Below are positions 1 to 11,067 of a stretch of DNA of 64,000 bases, one piece after another. Each line of letters opens with the position of its first letter. Position 1 is the first letter of the stretch. The stretch comes from Aphrophora alni (lineage: Eukaryota; Arthropoda; Insecta; Hemiptera; Aphrophoridae), in contig OY740772.1 of assembly GCA_963513935.1 (NCBI GenBank), positions 101,947,340 through 102,011,339 on the forward strand. The letters run 5' to 3'. The translations under genes and the position numbers were made by a program. The notes beneath the pieces were generated by a model. It was given only the letters and a program-made list of their open reading frames with translations, was not told where the DNA came from and ran no database searches.

Positions 1-382
1 ATTTAAATGTCAATATCTTTTATATGTAAATTATTTCAATTCGTCACAGTATTGATTTCGCTAATTATTTGAGGACAACAGACAATAATTGTCAAAGCCG
101 GTCTTCGATAAAAAATAACACAAAAATCATACCTACCTAATGCTAAAAATGGCTTCAATACTTGTTATTATTATCTCATACAGAGTAAAAGCTTCGATAA
201 AATTTTGTTGGTGATTGGGCGTAATTACACAATCAATTTCGTTTATTAATACTAGTTTTAGTGGTAATAAATATGCTAATTATACTCCCCAACACGTAAA
301 ATAAAATTGTCGATAGGATATGGTATACTCTGAAATTTTACATCCCATAACAAATTTATTCTTCTCAATAACACATGACGTA
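1..382. other. AT-rich sequence, nothing recognised
   Basis: No open frame of useful length, repeat or RNA-like structure is visible before the foldback element that follows. Confidence 0.5.
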
Positions 383-1408
383 TAGTCAGGGCAAAAAACG
401 GGATTTATTCTGATCCAGAGTGAAATTGTACGAAATGACTTGTGCCATAGCTCATTTTACTCGTTAGAGTGTCTAGATCAAAGATGTAAACAGTTTTTCC
501 CCCGGAAACTAAATAATTTGTTTATTTATTAAATATAAACAATAAGAACGATGTCCGATTAAACGTAATATGAAATAAGAGACGGAGTTCATAAATCGAT
601 ATAATTTTTTCATCTCAATGTTATTTTTTATGTATTTGGGGTCGCTCTTTCCGTTATGATGTCAAAAAAGTGCGCTTCCTAGAGGGCGCCACAGGAAAAA
701 ATAATATAAGATGCAGGTAATGACCAATTAAAATTTAAATGAAATAAGAAATTATTTTGGTCAATTCATGTCATTCTTCGATTTCAATGCCATTTTTGAG
801 TTCTCTGGTTCGCTCGTTCCGATGCTGATACCATAATTGTGCGAATCGTAGAGGACGCTACCGGCAAAACAAGGTGAAAATGGTGACAGATTAACATTAT
901 ATGAAATGATGCTATTTCTGCATAAGTTGATGTAATTTTTTTATGGTCTTTGGGTCGCTTGTTCCGATGCTGATGTCAACACTGAGAGGGCGCCACAGAC
1001 AAAAACAATACTAAGTGAAAATGATGAGCATACGAACTTTAAAAAAATTTATTTGTCTTTACCTGCATCTTATATTTTTTTTTTCCTGTTGCGTCCTCTA
1101 ATTGCGCACTTTTTTGACATCATAATCGGAAAGAGCGACTCCAAATAAATAAAAAATAACATTGATATCAAAAAAATTATATTGCTTTATGAACCCCGTC
1201 TCTTATTTCATATTACGTTTAATCGGACATCATTATTTTTGTTTATATTTAATAAATAAACAAATTATTAAGTTTCCCGGGAAAAAACTGTTTACATCTT
1301 AGATCTAGACACTCTAACGAATAAAATGAGCTATGACACAAGTCATTTCGTACAGTTTCACTCTGGATCAAAGTAAACGCTGGTATTTTCCGTTTTTTGC
1401 CCTGACTA
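383..1408. mobile_element. Foldback element with about 320-bp inverted arms
   Basis: The left arm (about 385-700) and right arm (about 1080-1406) are long, slightly diverged reverse complements. They share outer ends GTCAGGG and CCCTGAC, the segments around CACTCTAACGA and ATGTAAACAG, and the stretch reading GATGTCAAAAAAGTGCGC on the left. TA flanks both ends (383-384 and 1407-1408), compatible with a TA target duplication. The middle has no coding capacity but repeats a core, GGTCGCTYKTTCCG followed by AGAGGRCGCYAC, near 640-690, 822-862 and 951-990. It looks like a non-autonomous foldback or MITE. A Tc1/mariner-type origin is only inferred from the TA flank. The right arm carries about 13 extra bases near 1370. 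Confidence 0.8.
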
Positions 1409-2480
1409 GTAGGCGGGATTTAATTTCTTTTAAGACGGTACACGTTGATACCCTCCCATGTCAATAAACTAGCTAAGCTTTTAATTAACTCAATTGGGAG
1501 GTTTTCATTTATTGCCAATATACTCTGGGGATGATCCATCTTTGTTACTAGGATCAAGCAGTAAAGTTTCAATTTAAATCATTTAATTTGTAATAGTATT
1601 TTTATTAATGAATTATGAATATATGTATCAATTTTCAATATTTGACAAGACTCACAAATGCTATAAAAAAAATTCTTAAGTCTTATTGGAATGTCAAAGT
1701 TTATTTATTCCTGTAGTATTAGAATAGGAAAATATATTATATGAATATATCAGGAATTTTTTCGTTGGAAGCTCCATATTAGCCTAAACAAAATATAATT
1801 CAGAATTATTATTGTTTCTAGAATGTTGTTATAATTTAGGATATTTAAATTATTTAAAATTTTGATAGAGAGACTAAAAGAGTTTTTATATGTTTTTAAA
1901 GCCTCCTTTCAATTTTTTGACAGATACTAGTTCTATTTGTACAATAAATATTATTATTTAAAGATATAAATTGGCTACATTTATAAAAATCAGAGAACCT
2001 TGTTTAACAACCTTCTATAAACCTAAGTTTTTATCACATGAATTTATATTCCAATTCTAAATTTGAATCTCAATTTGAGTATTTGATTTTGTTATTATTG
2101 GGGGCACGTGTCTTTCTAATCTATTAAACCACAATATAAGATTTCATTTGAAGTACCTAATTGTAGTATTTCCAAATGTGGGTTATTATCAACTAATGAT
2201 GCGTTATAAATTTGAGTTTTTTTTTTTCCTGTTTTTTAATCACTTTTGCACGGATTTTTTTTGTACACTATGAGTTTAGGTTTTACAATAATTACATAAA
2301 GTTTTTTATAATTCATTTTCTTACTTTTTTGTATTATCCAAATATTAGTTAACCTTTATATACAAAATAGGTAATTTTTTTATAAAATATTTTTGATTAA
2401 TTAATATTTGTTTTTTTTACATATTTACGAGTCTATACAAATCTCGTATAAGGTTATCACTAGTCGACGCTACCAGATAT
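1409..2480. other. AT-rich sequence, nothing recognised
   Basis: Low-complexity AT-rich DNA with several T runs (for example near 2217-2230). No coding or structured element is recognised. Confidence 0.5.
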
Positions 2481-2489
2481 AATACATGA

Positions 2490-2745
2490 TGTTTATTTAT
2501 TGTTAATTAAAGGCGAAAACACTTTCGGCTATAACAACACCTTATAACAATAAACATAAAATAAATACCCCCTAGCCCTCAATTACACTAATAACTTTAA
2601 GTTATGATGAACACAAGAGAGACCTGGTAGGAAAGATTTAAGAGAGAGTACAACTCAAGACTAAATGAAAAATGTGTAGATCTAGCTAGGCTGCCTTGGG
2701 ATTGACAGTTCCGTATTCACTATGAGTGAACCCCTAAAGGTTATA
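2490..2745 (+). repeat. Dispersed repeat family, copy A
   Basis: Shares blocks with copies near 22.8, 35.3, 36.9 and 46.7 kb. The blocks are AAAGGCGAAAACACTTT, then GAGAGACCTGGTAGGAAAGA, then ATGTGTAGATCTAGCTAGG followed by a TTGGGATT-like end. No long frame is kept and the element class is unknown. Alignment was by eye; the spacing between blocks varies between copies. Confidence 0.6.
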
Positions 2746-2849
2746 GCAGGGAATGGGTTATGGTTATTAATGGCTTATGTGTGTTGCGGTGTTGGTAAGG
2801 TTTGAATGCAGGGGTTTTATTTGGATTACAATGACAAAGATTGCCTTTG

Positions 2850-3232
2850 ATTGGAATATTGTTTTTAGTTTAGTAGTGATGTTGTGTTTGATATTGTTTG
2901 TTTATAAGTACTGAACAGTTTTACACACTTTTATTATTGCGCCTTTGGAACATTTATTCAAAATGTGTAGATTCATTTCTATAGTGGAATTGACCCCGGT
3001 TTTTTGTTAGGTGTTTTGCAAATTTTGAGGTCTCAATTTTGTTGGTGGAATTAGTGTTTGAAGTATAATTTTAATCTTATTTGAAAGGTATTCCTCTTTG
3101 ACCAATACATTGTTTATTACAATATTGGCAAGTGATTATATAATTTTTTCTAAAATTTGTAGGGGAATTTGTCTTTTTCTGAAATTTTATTGCTTGGTTT
3201 AAGTTGTTGCTAGTTCGGAAACCATTTAAGTA
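2850..3232 (-). pseudogene. Penelope-like element, GIY-YIG endonuclease relic
   Basis: Read on the minus strand, about 3165-3095 encodes ITCQYCNKQCIGQRGIPFK. This matches the PLE endonuclease signature (YxITCxxCNKxYIGQTGRxFK) with one Y-to-C change and a decayed GQTGR. Further along, SKFAKHLTKNRGQF matches the usual downstream H-L block. Stops (for example straight after the FK) and probable frameshifts interrupt it, so it is dead. No reverse transcriptase was identified upstream on this strand. It is divergent to the plus-strand PLE starting about 50 bp away, so these are two insertions rather than one element. No hammerhead motif was found 3' of it. Confidence 0.7.
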
Positions 3233-3280
3233 CGAAAACAATAAATTATTTCCAACTGCCTAAAACATAATATCGTTTCA

Positions 3281-4830
3281 TTACGCCCCACCTACCTAAA
3301 GAAGAACAAAATGTGACGAGATTTTTGAATAGCAATAAGATTATTAATTATAAGCGAATTCAATGATGTTGGGGAACAATGTTTAGCAAACATCATGATA
3401 CTAACTTATGATCTCATAATGCTGTTGTCAACTAAACATACAAAGGAAACACTTTAGTCTAATGTATAGACCATGTCCATGGAAAAGACAAACCCATCTA
3501 TAAATCGTACCAATATAAATAAGCTTGTTTACGATACAAACTTTAAGTTAAACAAAGAAAGAAAAGCGCCATCAACACCTGTGAATACATCCATAACGAT
3601 ACTCAGACAATATAGAGCAAAATGATTAATTCTACCGCCCCTATCTTAGATCATTACTAAAATTCTGTATAGTCGGACTCCAATAATGTTTTGTATAACT
3701 AATAATAATTTAGAAACTCCCCTATTTAATTTTACCCATGCCCATATATACAACTGTCTAAATTACTAGACAGAAAATTATATACAATATATCATTCAAA
3801 CAAATTATTAAAAAGCAGCCTATATCTCGTAAACCAAATACAATACTTGGAAATTAAGTCCAATTCCACACTAGCTTTATTTGACATCAAAAATATATAC
3901 ACCAACGTTGCAATAACAGAAACCATACAGACATATCATAAAAGAAAACCTAAAAAAGAAATGACAAATAAACATTTAAAGAACTCATAAAACTATAAAC
4001 AATATGTTAACTGGAATTTTGAATAACATATACTAGATTTAAACAAAAGTCTTAGCTATTTCTAATATGCCTCTTCACAGGCACTAGTGGACATTGACAA
4101 ATTGTAAAATTATTTAAATAAAATACACTCATCGCTCACATTCACCAGTGAAACAAAAAATAACAAAATCGTAAACTTATTAGACCTAATCAGAAGTAAT
4201 ACTAACCACAAACTTGTAATCGAAGTATATACAAACCGACCACACTATTCATGCTAACTTACTTTCAACCACACCAGCGACCACTATATAGCTGCAAGCA
4301 CTAGGATTGTAAACAGAGCCCTAACTAAAACTACGAAAAACAACGTTTTAAAGACGCTAAAAAAAATAATTAAAAAACATTACATTTCCTAACGTATCAT
4401 GCTACAACATACGATATAATAAATAGAAGAAATACAACAGTTAAACAAGTTAAAATAACAAATACATTGGAATGGAATATCACAGGCTATTAGACAACGT
4501 TAGGCCTACCTGTATAATAAAAATGCTACAGAACAAGCAACAACTTAAACGATGCATTAAAAATCCAGAACAAACGGATATGTCCCTATATTAATAGTGG
4601 TAATTATAAAATCACTTGCGACGATTTTAATATAAAATATATAGTTTAAACAGGAAGATCAAAACGAGATTTAAATAGCGCATGCTTAGTAGTTATTCCT
4701 TTAAAATATATTCAGATCACCTAATAGATATTGGCCACAGTTACACCAACATAAATAATGTTTTGTAAATTATATATAAATTCCCCAGAAGCCAAATAAT
4801 GAAGGTTTCAACTGAATTCCATATTTGTAA
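3281..4830 (+). pseudogene. Penelope-like retroelement, degenerate RT plus GIY-YIG
   Basis: Several PLE signatures occur in order on the plus strand but in shifting frames. At about 3872-3930, LALFDIKNIYTNVAITETIQ is the RT motif usually read FDVxxLYTNIP. At about 4085-4105, LVDIDKL is a possible remnant of the YVDD catalytic box. At 4130-4250, KIVNLLDLIRS followed by VIEVYTNRP corresponds to NFLDLxI and the xIYRKP block. At about 4600-4675, NYKITCDDFNIKYIV, a stop, then TGRSKRDL corresponds to the GIY-YIG core. In PLEs the RT copies the element RNA and the endonuclease nicks the target. Many stops and frameshifts show it is long inactive. The 5' boundary is uncertain. Confidence 0.82.
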
Positions 4831-5540
4831 CAAACAACATAAGAGCCAAGCTCACTACTAAACAATAAAAATAATATTCCAAAGAAACACAATATTTGAC
4901 AAAATCATTTACATAGAATCTTTCAAAGAGAACAAACACAAACAAGACTCAAACAAACACATAACTCAAATACACGTTTGTACAGAAGTACGACTATAAC
5001 AGATTCTAAATTGTATCTCTTTGTTACTCTGTGAATAACGAGTAAGTGTTGTCTACAAATTGTTTAATTTTGATTATAACGTGAACTTATCAATGCAAAA
5101 CTAATATAATATAAATGTGGTTCGACAATGCCCGAATAACACACGGAACGTACAACCTAACGGTTTTATGAGCAGCATAATTTGAATGGGTTTTTATTTA
5201 TGTTCAGCACTCATCTTTGTTGATAAGTTTAGTAAGAAAATATGAAATCAATAAACAAGAATAATTAGTACATTAAAAAAAAGAAGAATTTCAAGAATAT
5301 TTTAGACAATAAAGATTATACAATATAAAGCAGTAGAGGAGATTTAATGCCCATACTTTTATAATCCAGTTATTTGTCAAGCCAGTCAGCTGATATAGAT
5401 AATAGAATCGCCTTCATTACAACATTGCAATTTCTTTATTATTGTATGAAATATCATCATTTTTACGGTAGTTTGATGTATTTTTTTGAACAAAATATGA
5501 AGCTAATCTATATTTCAATTAGGCGAAGTCTTAATTAAAT
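4831..5540. other. Probable PLE tail and unassigned sequence
   Basis: The A/C-rich strand bias of the preceding PLE continues to about 5000, so its C-terminal coding and 3' end probably lie here. No motif is clear enough to set the end. The remainder is plain AT-rich DNA. Confidence 0.4.
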
Positions 5541-5675
5541 AATTTGTGAACTTCCGGTATTTCTCATTTAGCTTGACAAAGTTTTCTAAGTTTCTAAAAC
5601 TAATTAAACAATCTAAAACTCGAATGAAAAACGGAATTCACAATTTTATAGAGAGAATAATAGATAAGTAATTAC
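5541..5675 (+). repeat. Dispersed repeat, partner of 10945-11065 (inverted)
   Basis: Contains TTGTGAACTTCCGGTATTTC, AGTTTCTAAAACTAATTAAA and TTTTATAGAGAGAATAATAG. All three recur in the same order in the reverse complement of 10945-11065. No coding potential was recognised. Confidence 0.7.
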
Positions 5676-5924
5676 ACGCTATTGTTACCTATAAACCCTA
5701 GAGATAATTTTCTTTATTAAATTAAAATTATATCAAGTGTCCTGATATATTTTAACAGATGTAAATAAATTCCATTGTGAATATAAGTGTGTAGTAAAAA
5801 CAAGATTTGGAACAGTAGTAAAACACTAGTAGTGAAAGAAAATGTAAGAAATGTGGACAAAAAAAAAAGGCTGTGTCTACAAGTAATAACATTTCTCACC
5901 CAATGCTAAATTCAAACGCCACAA

Positions 5925-6249
5925 CAGAGTATATTTTCAAACAAGTCGGAATATTTTATGAAGCAGATAGAAACGCAAGAAAAAGTCTGACTGAGACCAC
6001 ACAAAAAAGCGTAATTTCCTGAGAAAAGAATTCCCTGTCAGATAAAAGCGACAGAAAAATAACGTACATATTGAAAAGCAGGGAGGGATGTAGGGATGTA
6101 TGGGAATTTAGCAATGAGAATGAGAGAGAAAATATAGTTTTACGTCCACGTGAAAATAATGGATTTGAACAGGTTAGCGAAGAAAATCCTGAACTACCAG
6201 GAAGACAGAAAGATACAAATACCGTGGTTGAAAAATGCACCTACAACTA
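5925..6249 (+). other. Purine-rich open stretch, coding-like but unrecognised
   Basis: One plus-strand frame stays open for about 108 codons except for a single TGA near 6018. It starts around NATTEYIFKQVGIFYEADRN and ends CTYN before a TAG at about 6248. The strand is A/G-rich and charged residues dominate. This resembles a decayed gag- or ORF1-like region, but I recognise no domain. Purine bias alone could keep the frame open. Confidence 0.25.
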
Positions 6250-8377
6250 GAAAAGAATCGAGCTGGAGAAGAGAAAACGAACTATAGATAATGATTCAAG
6301 GAAAAAGTAGCAAAGGTAAAGGATAAGACTTAATAGAAAAGTGAAAGAAAATAGACGATTTATTCTGAAAAGGAAAATCAGAGATAAAACCAGAGGAAGA
6401 AAGTTGTAAAATAAAGTTGAGGTTATGTTAGCGTTGGCTGTAGTAGACTGAAATAAATACGAAAAAAAGACAATTTCAGGATACTAACGAAAACCAAGTT
6501 ACATGAGACTTGCTTATATATTGGGAAGAAGGAAAATGTTTACATTGAGTTCTTAACTTTCAAGAAACCAAAACAAAATTTAAAATAAAATATTTTTGAA
6601 AATTTCGAAAAGTGTCAGAAACTCTTTTTATAATCATTTATTAACCGAAAACTACTATTACAAACAGAAGTTAAAAGGGAAATAACATAGATTAAATATA
6701 GTATCCAATTTAATTTGTAAGTATGTTACGTCATTTAATTATTTACAAGTGGAATTAAGTGTGGATATTATAAGAGTAATATTGCCAAAGCACTATCAAA
6801 CTAATTAGACTGCATTATACATTTTGAAATGGTACGTAATGGAGTTAAGTAGGAAAAGGGCTTGGAAATAATTGGCATAATTTATTATAGTAGCGGGTAC
6901 AAAATAAAAATGTAAACCTACAACTAAAAATTAAGTGAGAATAACTGTATTTTCTAATAAGTAAGCGTAAAACATTTATTTATTTAAAAAAATAGAGAAT
7001 TACAATTTTAACACAATAATTACGATCCTCTTTTTAGGGAGGGGGAGATGGCAAATCTTTACCAGAACAAGGTGGTTATACAAACTAAATCTAGAAATCT
7101 TCCTCTATACTTTACTTATCTTTGTGAAAACGCTTTTATAAAGATCTTGACCAAAACGAAGACGAGACTTTTACTTTAAAAAATTGTTTCCTATGGAGTT
7201 ATAGTCTATTTGAAAGTGGATTGTTCTACTCTCGCTATTCTTCGTTTTCAATTTCTCGCCGTGGCTACTACAGAAGATTCTCTCTTGGGTCCATTAGATT
7301 ATGAGGTCTAAAATACCAACCTTTCTATTAGACTTATATCTCCCTCGCAATTCCTTCCAAGCCCTTTTTGTCAGGATATATTTTGATTCCCAGTCCATTA
7401 TTCATAGCCAGTCAGTCCCTCGTACTCCAACCTTTCCCTACATTGTTGTTATTATCTTTAGTCTCCTTCTTGTTTTCTCTTTTATTGCTTGTTAAACTTA
7501 AAATAAACTGGTGTACTTGGTAGAACAAAATTAGGCTCTTCAAGGAGCATTAAAATGTAGACAATGAAAATATTATAACAAGAAGTATCTTCGTTATTTT
7601 TAATGAGACCCTTGAAAGTGATTCTTGTCCATTATCTCAAGGTAAAATATTTATTACAAGTCTTGAGCTCTTATAAATGGCATTCACATAATGTTTTGTA
7701 ACTTATCACATATATGGAATATAGACAATATTGAGACATGTGAATCAAATATATTTAGTTTTTTTCGAAAATTATTGAATTTAAGTTGCATTCATCCTAA
7801 TAAAGTCTCTTTTCAATCAAGTCTATCAGCTTGTACAAGGAATGCCATATGCATTGATGAATCGACACGGCATTAGGTGGCTGAAAATATCTACCACCCC
7901 TCTAATATTTTAAAAATATTTGAGTAATTAGGATTCTCTGTGCGGCAATCACTTTTTAAGTGAAAGAGGCAGCGTAAAAAAAGATTAGATTTTTTAATTA
8001 TTTTGGACAAGGGGTAGGGGTTGCTACAAAAATTTAAATTCTGATACATAATTGGCTTTTCTACCATAAATTGGCTTTCTGATACATAATTTAAAACGTA
8101 TATGTGACACATCGAAATTGGTGGAGAATAGAGTTATTTTTTTTTACAAAATTCAATACACAACACGGTACTTTTGGTAGAAAAATCTATTTAAGTATAT
8201 TGTCTTACAACTCGTTTTATAATATATTATTTACTGTACGTATACTTGTTTGTGTATTGTAAACTATATTAGTAGTTACACATGCATTTAAAAATATCAT
8301 ATTATGCTCCTTGTCAAAAAATGTATTATATATGATTGTACCGGAAATATGTTTATTTTGTATTATAACAAAAATAT
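6250..8377. other. AT-rich sequence, no convincing gene
   Basis: Only short frames occur, such as a 64-codon frame at 7301-7495 and a 61-codon frame at 7691-7876. None has a recognisable domain. A slightly more GC-rich patch lies at 7020-7480 without an identifiable product. Confidence 0.4.
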
Positions 8378-8460
8378 TTACTTTTAAGACATACCTCTTA
8401 AGAAACCAGCAAGAGGTTACTTTTAGGACATACCTCATTCGTTTAAAAAACCAGCAAAAT
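8378..8460 (+). repeat. Two-copy tandem repeat, about 40 bp
   Basis: TTACTTTTAAGACATACCTC with a following AAACCAGCAA is repeated directly as TTACTTTTAGGACATACCTC and AAACCAGCAA. Confidence 0.7.
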
Positions 8461-9715
8461 ATATGCGATTTTTTAATGTTTTGGTTGAAAAATCAATATA
8501 CTCCACGTGTATCAAGACCTCAAACCTTGTTTATTTGAGGATTCTTAATATACAATATATTTGTTCATTTCAAAAAAACTGTAACATCTTAAGACCTAAC
8601 AAAATATCTTGAAAATATAAATACGAAATCCTTCTATAGTGCATGAATATTAGGGGTGTTGAAAAATATTTCGTATTAATAAATTATTTGTAAAATGTAA
8701 TTGATCATAATGTATTGATATATCGACCTTTTTTCCGAGATTCTAATACTCAGCTTCAGCTTTGAAATGTCTATATTACGTTATTCATGATTTTAATAGT
8801 TGGCTTTACTTTTGTGGATGCTTTACGTGTTAAAAATTTAGACCACATTTGTGGATATTGCTAGATAGTTAGTCAAAATATTTTACATAATGTTATGGGG
8901 AGGAATTACATGTTGGGATGGATAGGATAGTGGGAGAGGTTTTTGCTATTAAATAATATTTATAATCACATTCGAGAAAGATAAATATATCCTAAGACAA
9001 TAAAAAATTTAATTAAATAGGGAAAATTTTAAATAAACACTCTATATTTACATTTTATATTAATGCATGCGTTCATATTTATATAACGAACGTAATGTTG
9101 GTAATAATTACCAGACTATACAGGCGAAAAAATGAAATGTTCCGGTTTTTAATTAAAATTCATTGCTACTAACTTTGATGGAGATTGCGGAGTCTGAAGA
9201 AATTGGTTTTGTGTAAATATTTTAATCGCCACCGTTCTTTCGAGGCGTCTCAATTTATTTTCTTCAACTTTAATTTTCAGAAAAGAGATATTCACCCACC
9301 GTTAAAGTCTCTGTATGATAAAGTACCAATTCAAGATAAAGCAAATATCAAAATATTTTAAAACATATTAAAACAATATTATTTATAATATTGATTTCCT
9401 TATATTTTTGTGTGTTTCCGTTATTCTTAATGTTATTACTCACTTCAATATTTTGTACAATATTGACCTTGAACTTTTGTTATTTTATATATTATTATTA
9501 TTTTATAGCAATGCATTTTATTATCTTGTAATTTGAGTTTATATTTGTGGAATTTTGATATGAAGTTAAGTAGTAGAAAAACAATGTGGGAGTAACTTCG
9601 CCCATTAAATAAATACATAATCAATCTATCTATCTATATGTAGCACACAGAAGAAACGGGTTTCCATCAGTTTCGTGATGGTTTTGAATGATGATGATGT
9701 GGTTATTTTGTGGTA
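8461..9715. other. AT-rich sequence upstream of transposase exon
   Basis: No feature is recognised apart from a short ATCT run near 9624-9640 and ATG/ATGATG repeats just before the exon at 9716. Confidence 0.4.
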
Positions 9716-9965
9716 GTGGCTAAAGAAAAAGAAAAGAAAGAAGTATTGGGTTCACCCGTTGATAAGGGATCGTCTACACAGTACTTACGTTGTAGCTCGT
9801 AAATTGTGCAGTGATCCTGTCAAATTTAATAATTTTTTTAGAATGTCGAAGCCTCTTTTTAAACGTTTGGTGGAATTACTTATAATATGGCCCACTAATA
9901 ACAAAGTAGGACACCAACTGGAGGTTAGCTCTGAGTGCTGAGGAAAAATTAACAATAACACTGAG
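9716..9965 (+). pseudogene. PIF/Harbinger-like transposase (HARBI1-like) N-terminal exon
   Basis: The exon encodes KKYWVHPLIRDRL, then KFNNFFRMSKPLFKRLVELL, then, after a frameshift, GPLITK (stop) DTNWRLALSAEEKLTITLR. This is the N-terminal pattern of PIF/Harbinger transposases (WVHP, FxxxFRMS, RLAxSxEEKLxITLR), ahead of the DDE nuclease core. The exon ends at an exact donor consensus, AG|GTAAGT, at 9965/9966. A candidate acceptor TAG lies at 9713-9715, otherwise a stop interrupts the frame there. The frameshift near 9888 and the in-frame TAG near 9909 make it a pseudogene. No downstream DDE exon was identified in the next kilobase. Family membership is firm; whether the intron is real is inference. 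Confidence 0.82.
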
Positions 9966-10029
9966 GTAAGTCAAAACCGTTTTATCATTGCCAAATTTAT
10001 CACATTAAACATAAAACAAAAAAAGTAAG

Positions 10030-10145
10030 TTATTGTAAGGTTTTATTAAGAAAAGGTCCCAGTTCAGTATACAGTCTATCATTTCCTTCCTCACTGTAGT
10101 TTTGAGGATGTAGAAGCTGATTGGATGATGAAGAATTGAAATGTA
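10030..10145 (-). other. Short minus-strand reading-frame end, possible second Harbinger ORF
   Basis: About 34 codons are open on the minus strand, reading SSSSNQLLHPQNYS, then GNDRLYTELGPFLNK and LQ before a TAA. The composition looks like a protein C-terminus. It lies 65 bp beyond the Harbinger-like exon and on the opposite strand. PIF/Harbinger elements normally carry a second ORF with a Myb/SANT or MADF-like domain, so this could be its tail, but no domain is present in this piece. Confidence 0.3.
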
Positions 10146-10631
10146 AAAATCGATGAAACATATTCCATTTACTGTTATAAACTATAACTTTTAATGTACT
10201 CACTATATTGACACAGGAACAATGTACTCACAGTGCTATATCCGCTTTGTTATGCACATAGCCATTGTTTAACGTTACATGAATAGAGTGATAGAATTTT
10301 ATGTGTTGCTGTGATAGCAACATCAATCATTTCTCACCGCAAAACAGTATTACGACAACTACTAAATGAAACTTCATATTCACAACGGCTAAAGTTTTGT
10401 AAGTAATTTTTTTATGGCTTAATAAATAAATCTTCTTAATCTAAAACTTTATAAAATTTAGTAAATGTGTATTGAAATTATACATAAGGAGTGGGTAAAA
10501 TGAATTCATGAAATTCAAACAGCAATGAGGTACAGACATGTGAGGTGTACGAAGGAAAACAATGTTTTCTTAATACAAAGTTTTTTACCTTATTTTGATG
10601 GTTTCATCACGTGACCTCTTATTTTTGATTT
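10146..10631. other. AT-rich sequence, nothing recognised
   Basis: No gene-like feature. The segment 10590-10630 belongs to the 3' flank of the adjacent ribozyme-like motif, with CACGTGA shared with the copy near 32.69 kb. Confidence 0.4.
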
Positions 10632-10663
10632 GACTCGTTTCGGGACATTTTCCCCATCATCAG
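10632..10663 (-). ncRNA. Hammerhead-ribozyme-like motif
   Basis: On the minus strand, CTGATGA is followed by TGGGGAAAATGTCCC, which can close a GGG/CCC stem II, and then GAAACGAGTC. This agrees exactly with the conserved core CUGANGA, stem II, GAAA, and ends in a potential GTC cleavage triplet after a minimal stem III. Such motifs with tiny stem III occur in PLE terminal repeats. Its 3' flank shares TCACGTGA with the motif at 32.71 kb, so both probably belong to one PLE family. Cleavage activity is not shown. Confidence 0.6.
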
Positions 10664-10944
10664 AAATCGCATTTATTCATCAGAGGTCGACACTACATTT
10701 TAATAAATTAAACAGAACACAATATAAATACATTTGTGGACATTTGGCTACAGAACGGAGTCAAGTTTTACTAGTCAATAACTTATTTAAGTTAATTTAA
10801 TAGTTGAAACAGTTACACATTAATATACCGGTTCTTATGGTGTAAAGAATTTAGTTGGTAAAGCAAATAAAAACTTTAAGATAAAAGGAAACTAACTTAC
10901 TCTTGTTTGTTTTACAATTTACGTTTAAGCTGTGAAATTGCATC
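10664..10944. other. AT-rich sequence next to ribozyme-like motif
   Basis: A second CTGATGA occurs at 10678-10684 on the minus strand without a following stem and GAAA. No endonuclease relic could be read in this interval. Confidence 0.35.
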
Positions 10945-11067
10945 GCTATTATTCTCTCTATAAAACTGTTAACTCCCTCCTTAATTAAAGTTTAAGGTTG
11001 TTTAATTAGTTTTAGAAACTTGAGTATTACGCCAACCTTAATACGAAATACCAGAAGTTCACAAGTC
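10945..11067 (-). repeat. Dispersed repeat, inverted partner of 5541-5675
   Basis: The reverse complement shares TTGTGAACTT(C/T)(C/T)GGTATTTC, AGTTTCTAAAACTAATTAAA and the TATAGAGAGAATAATAG block with the first copy. Confidence 0.7.

Noticed and set aside
5956..6240. 94-codon minus-strand frame rich in S, F and L
   Set aside because: It is the complement of the purine-rich plus-strand stretch; the composition explains it.
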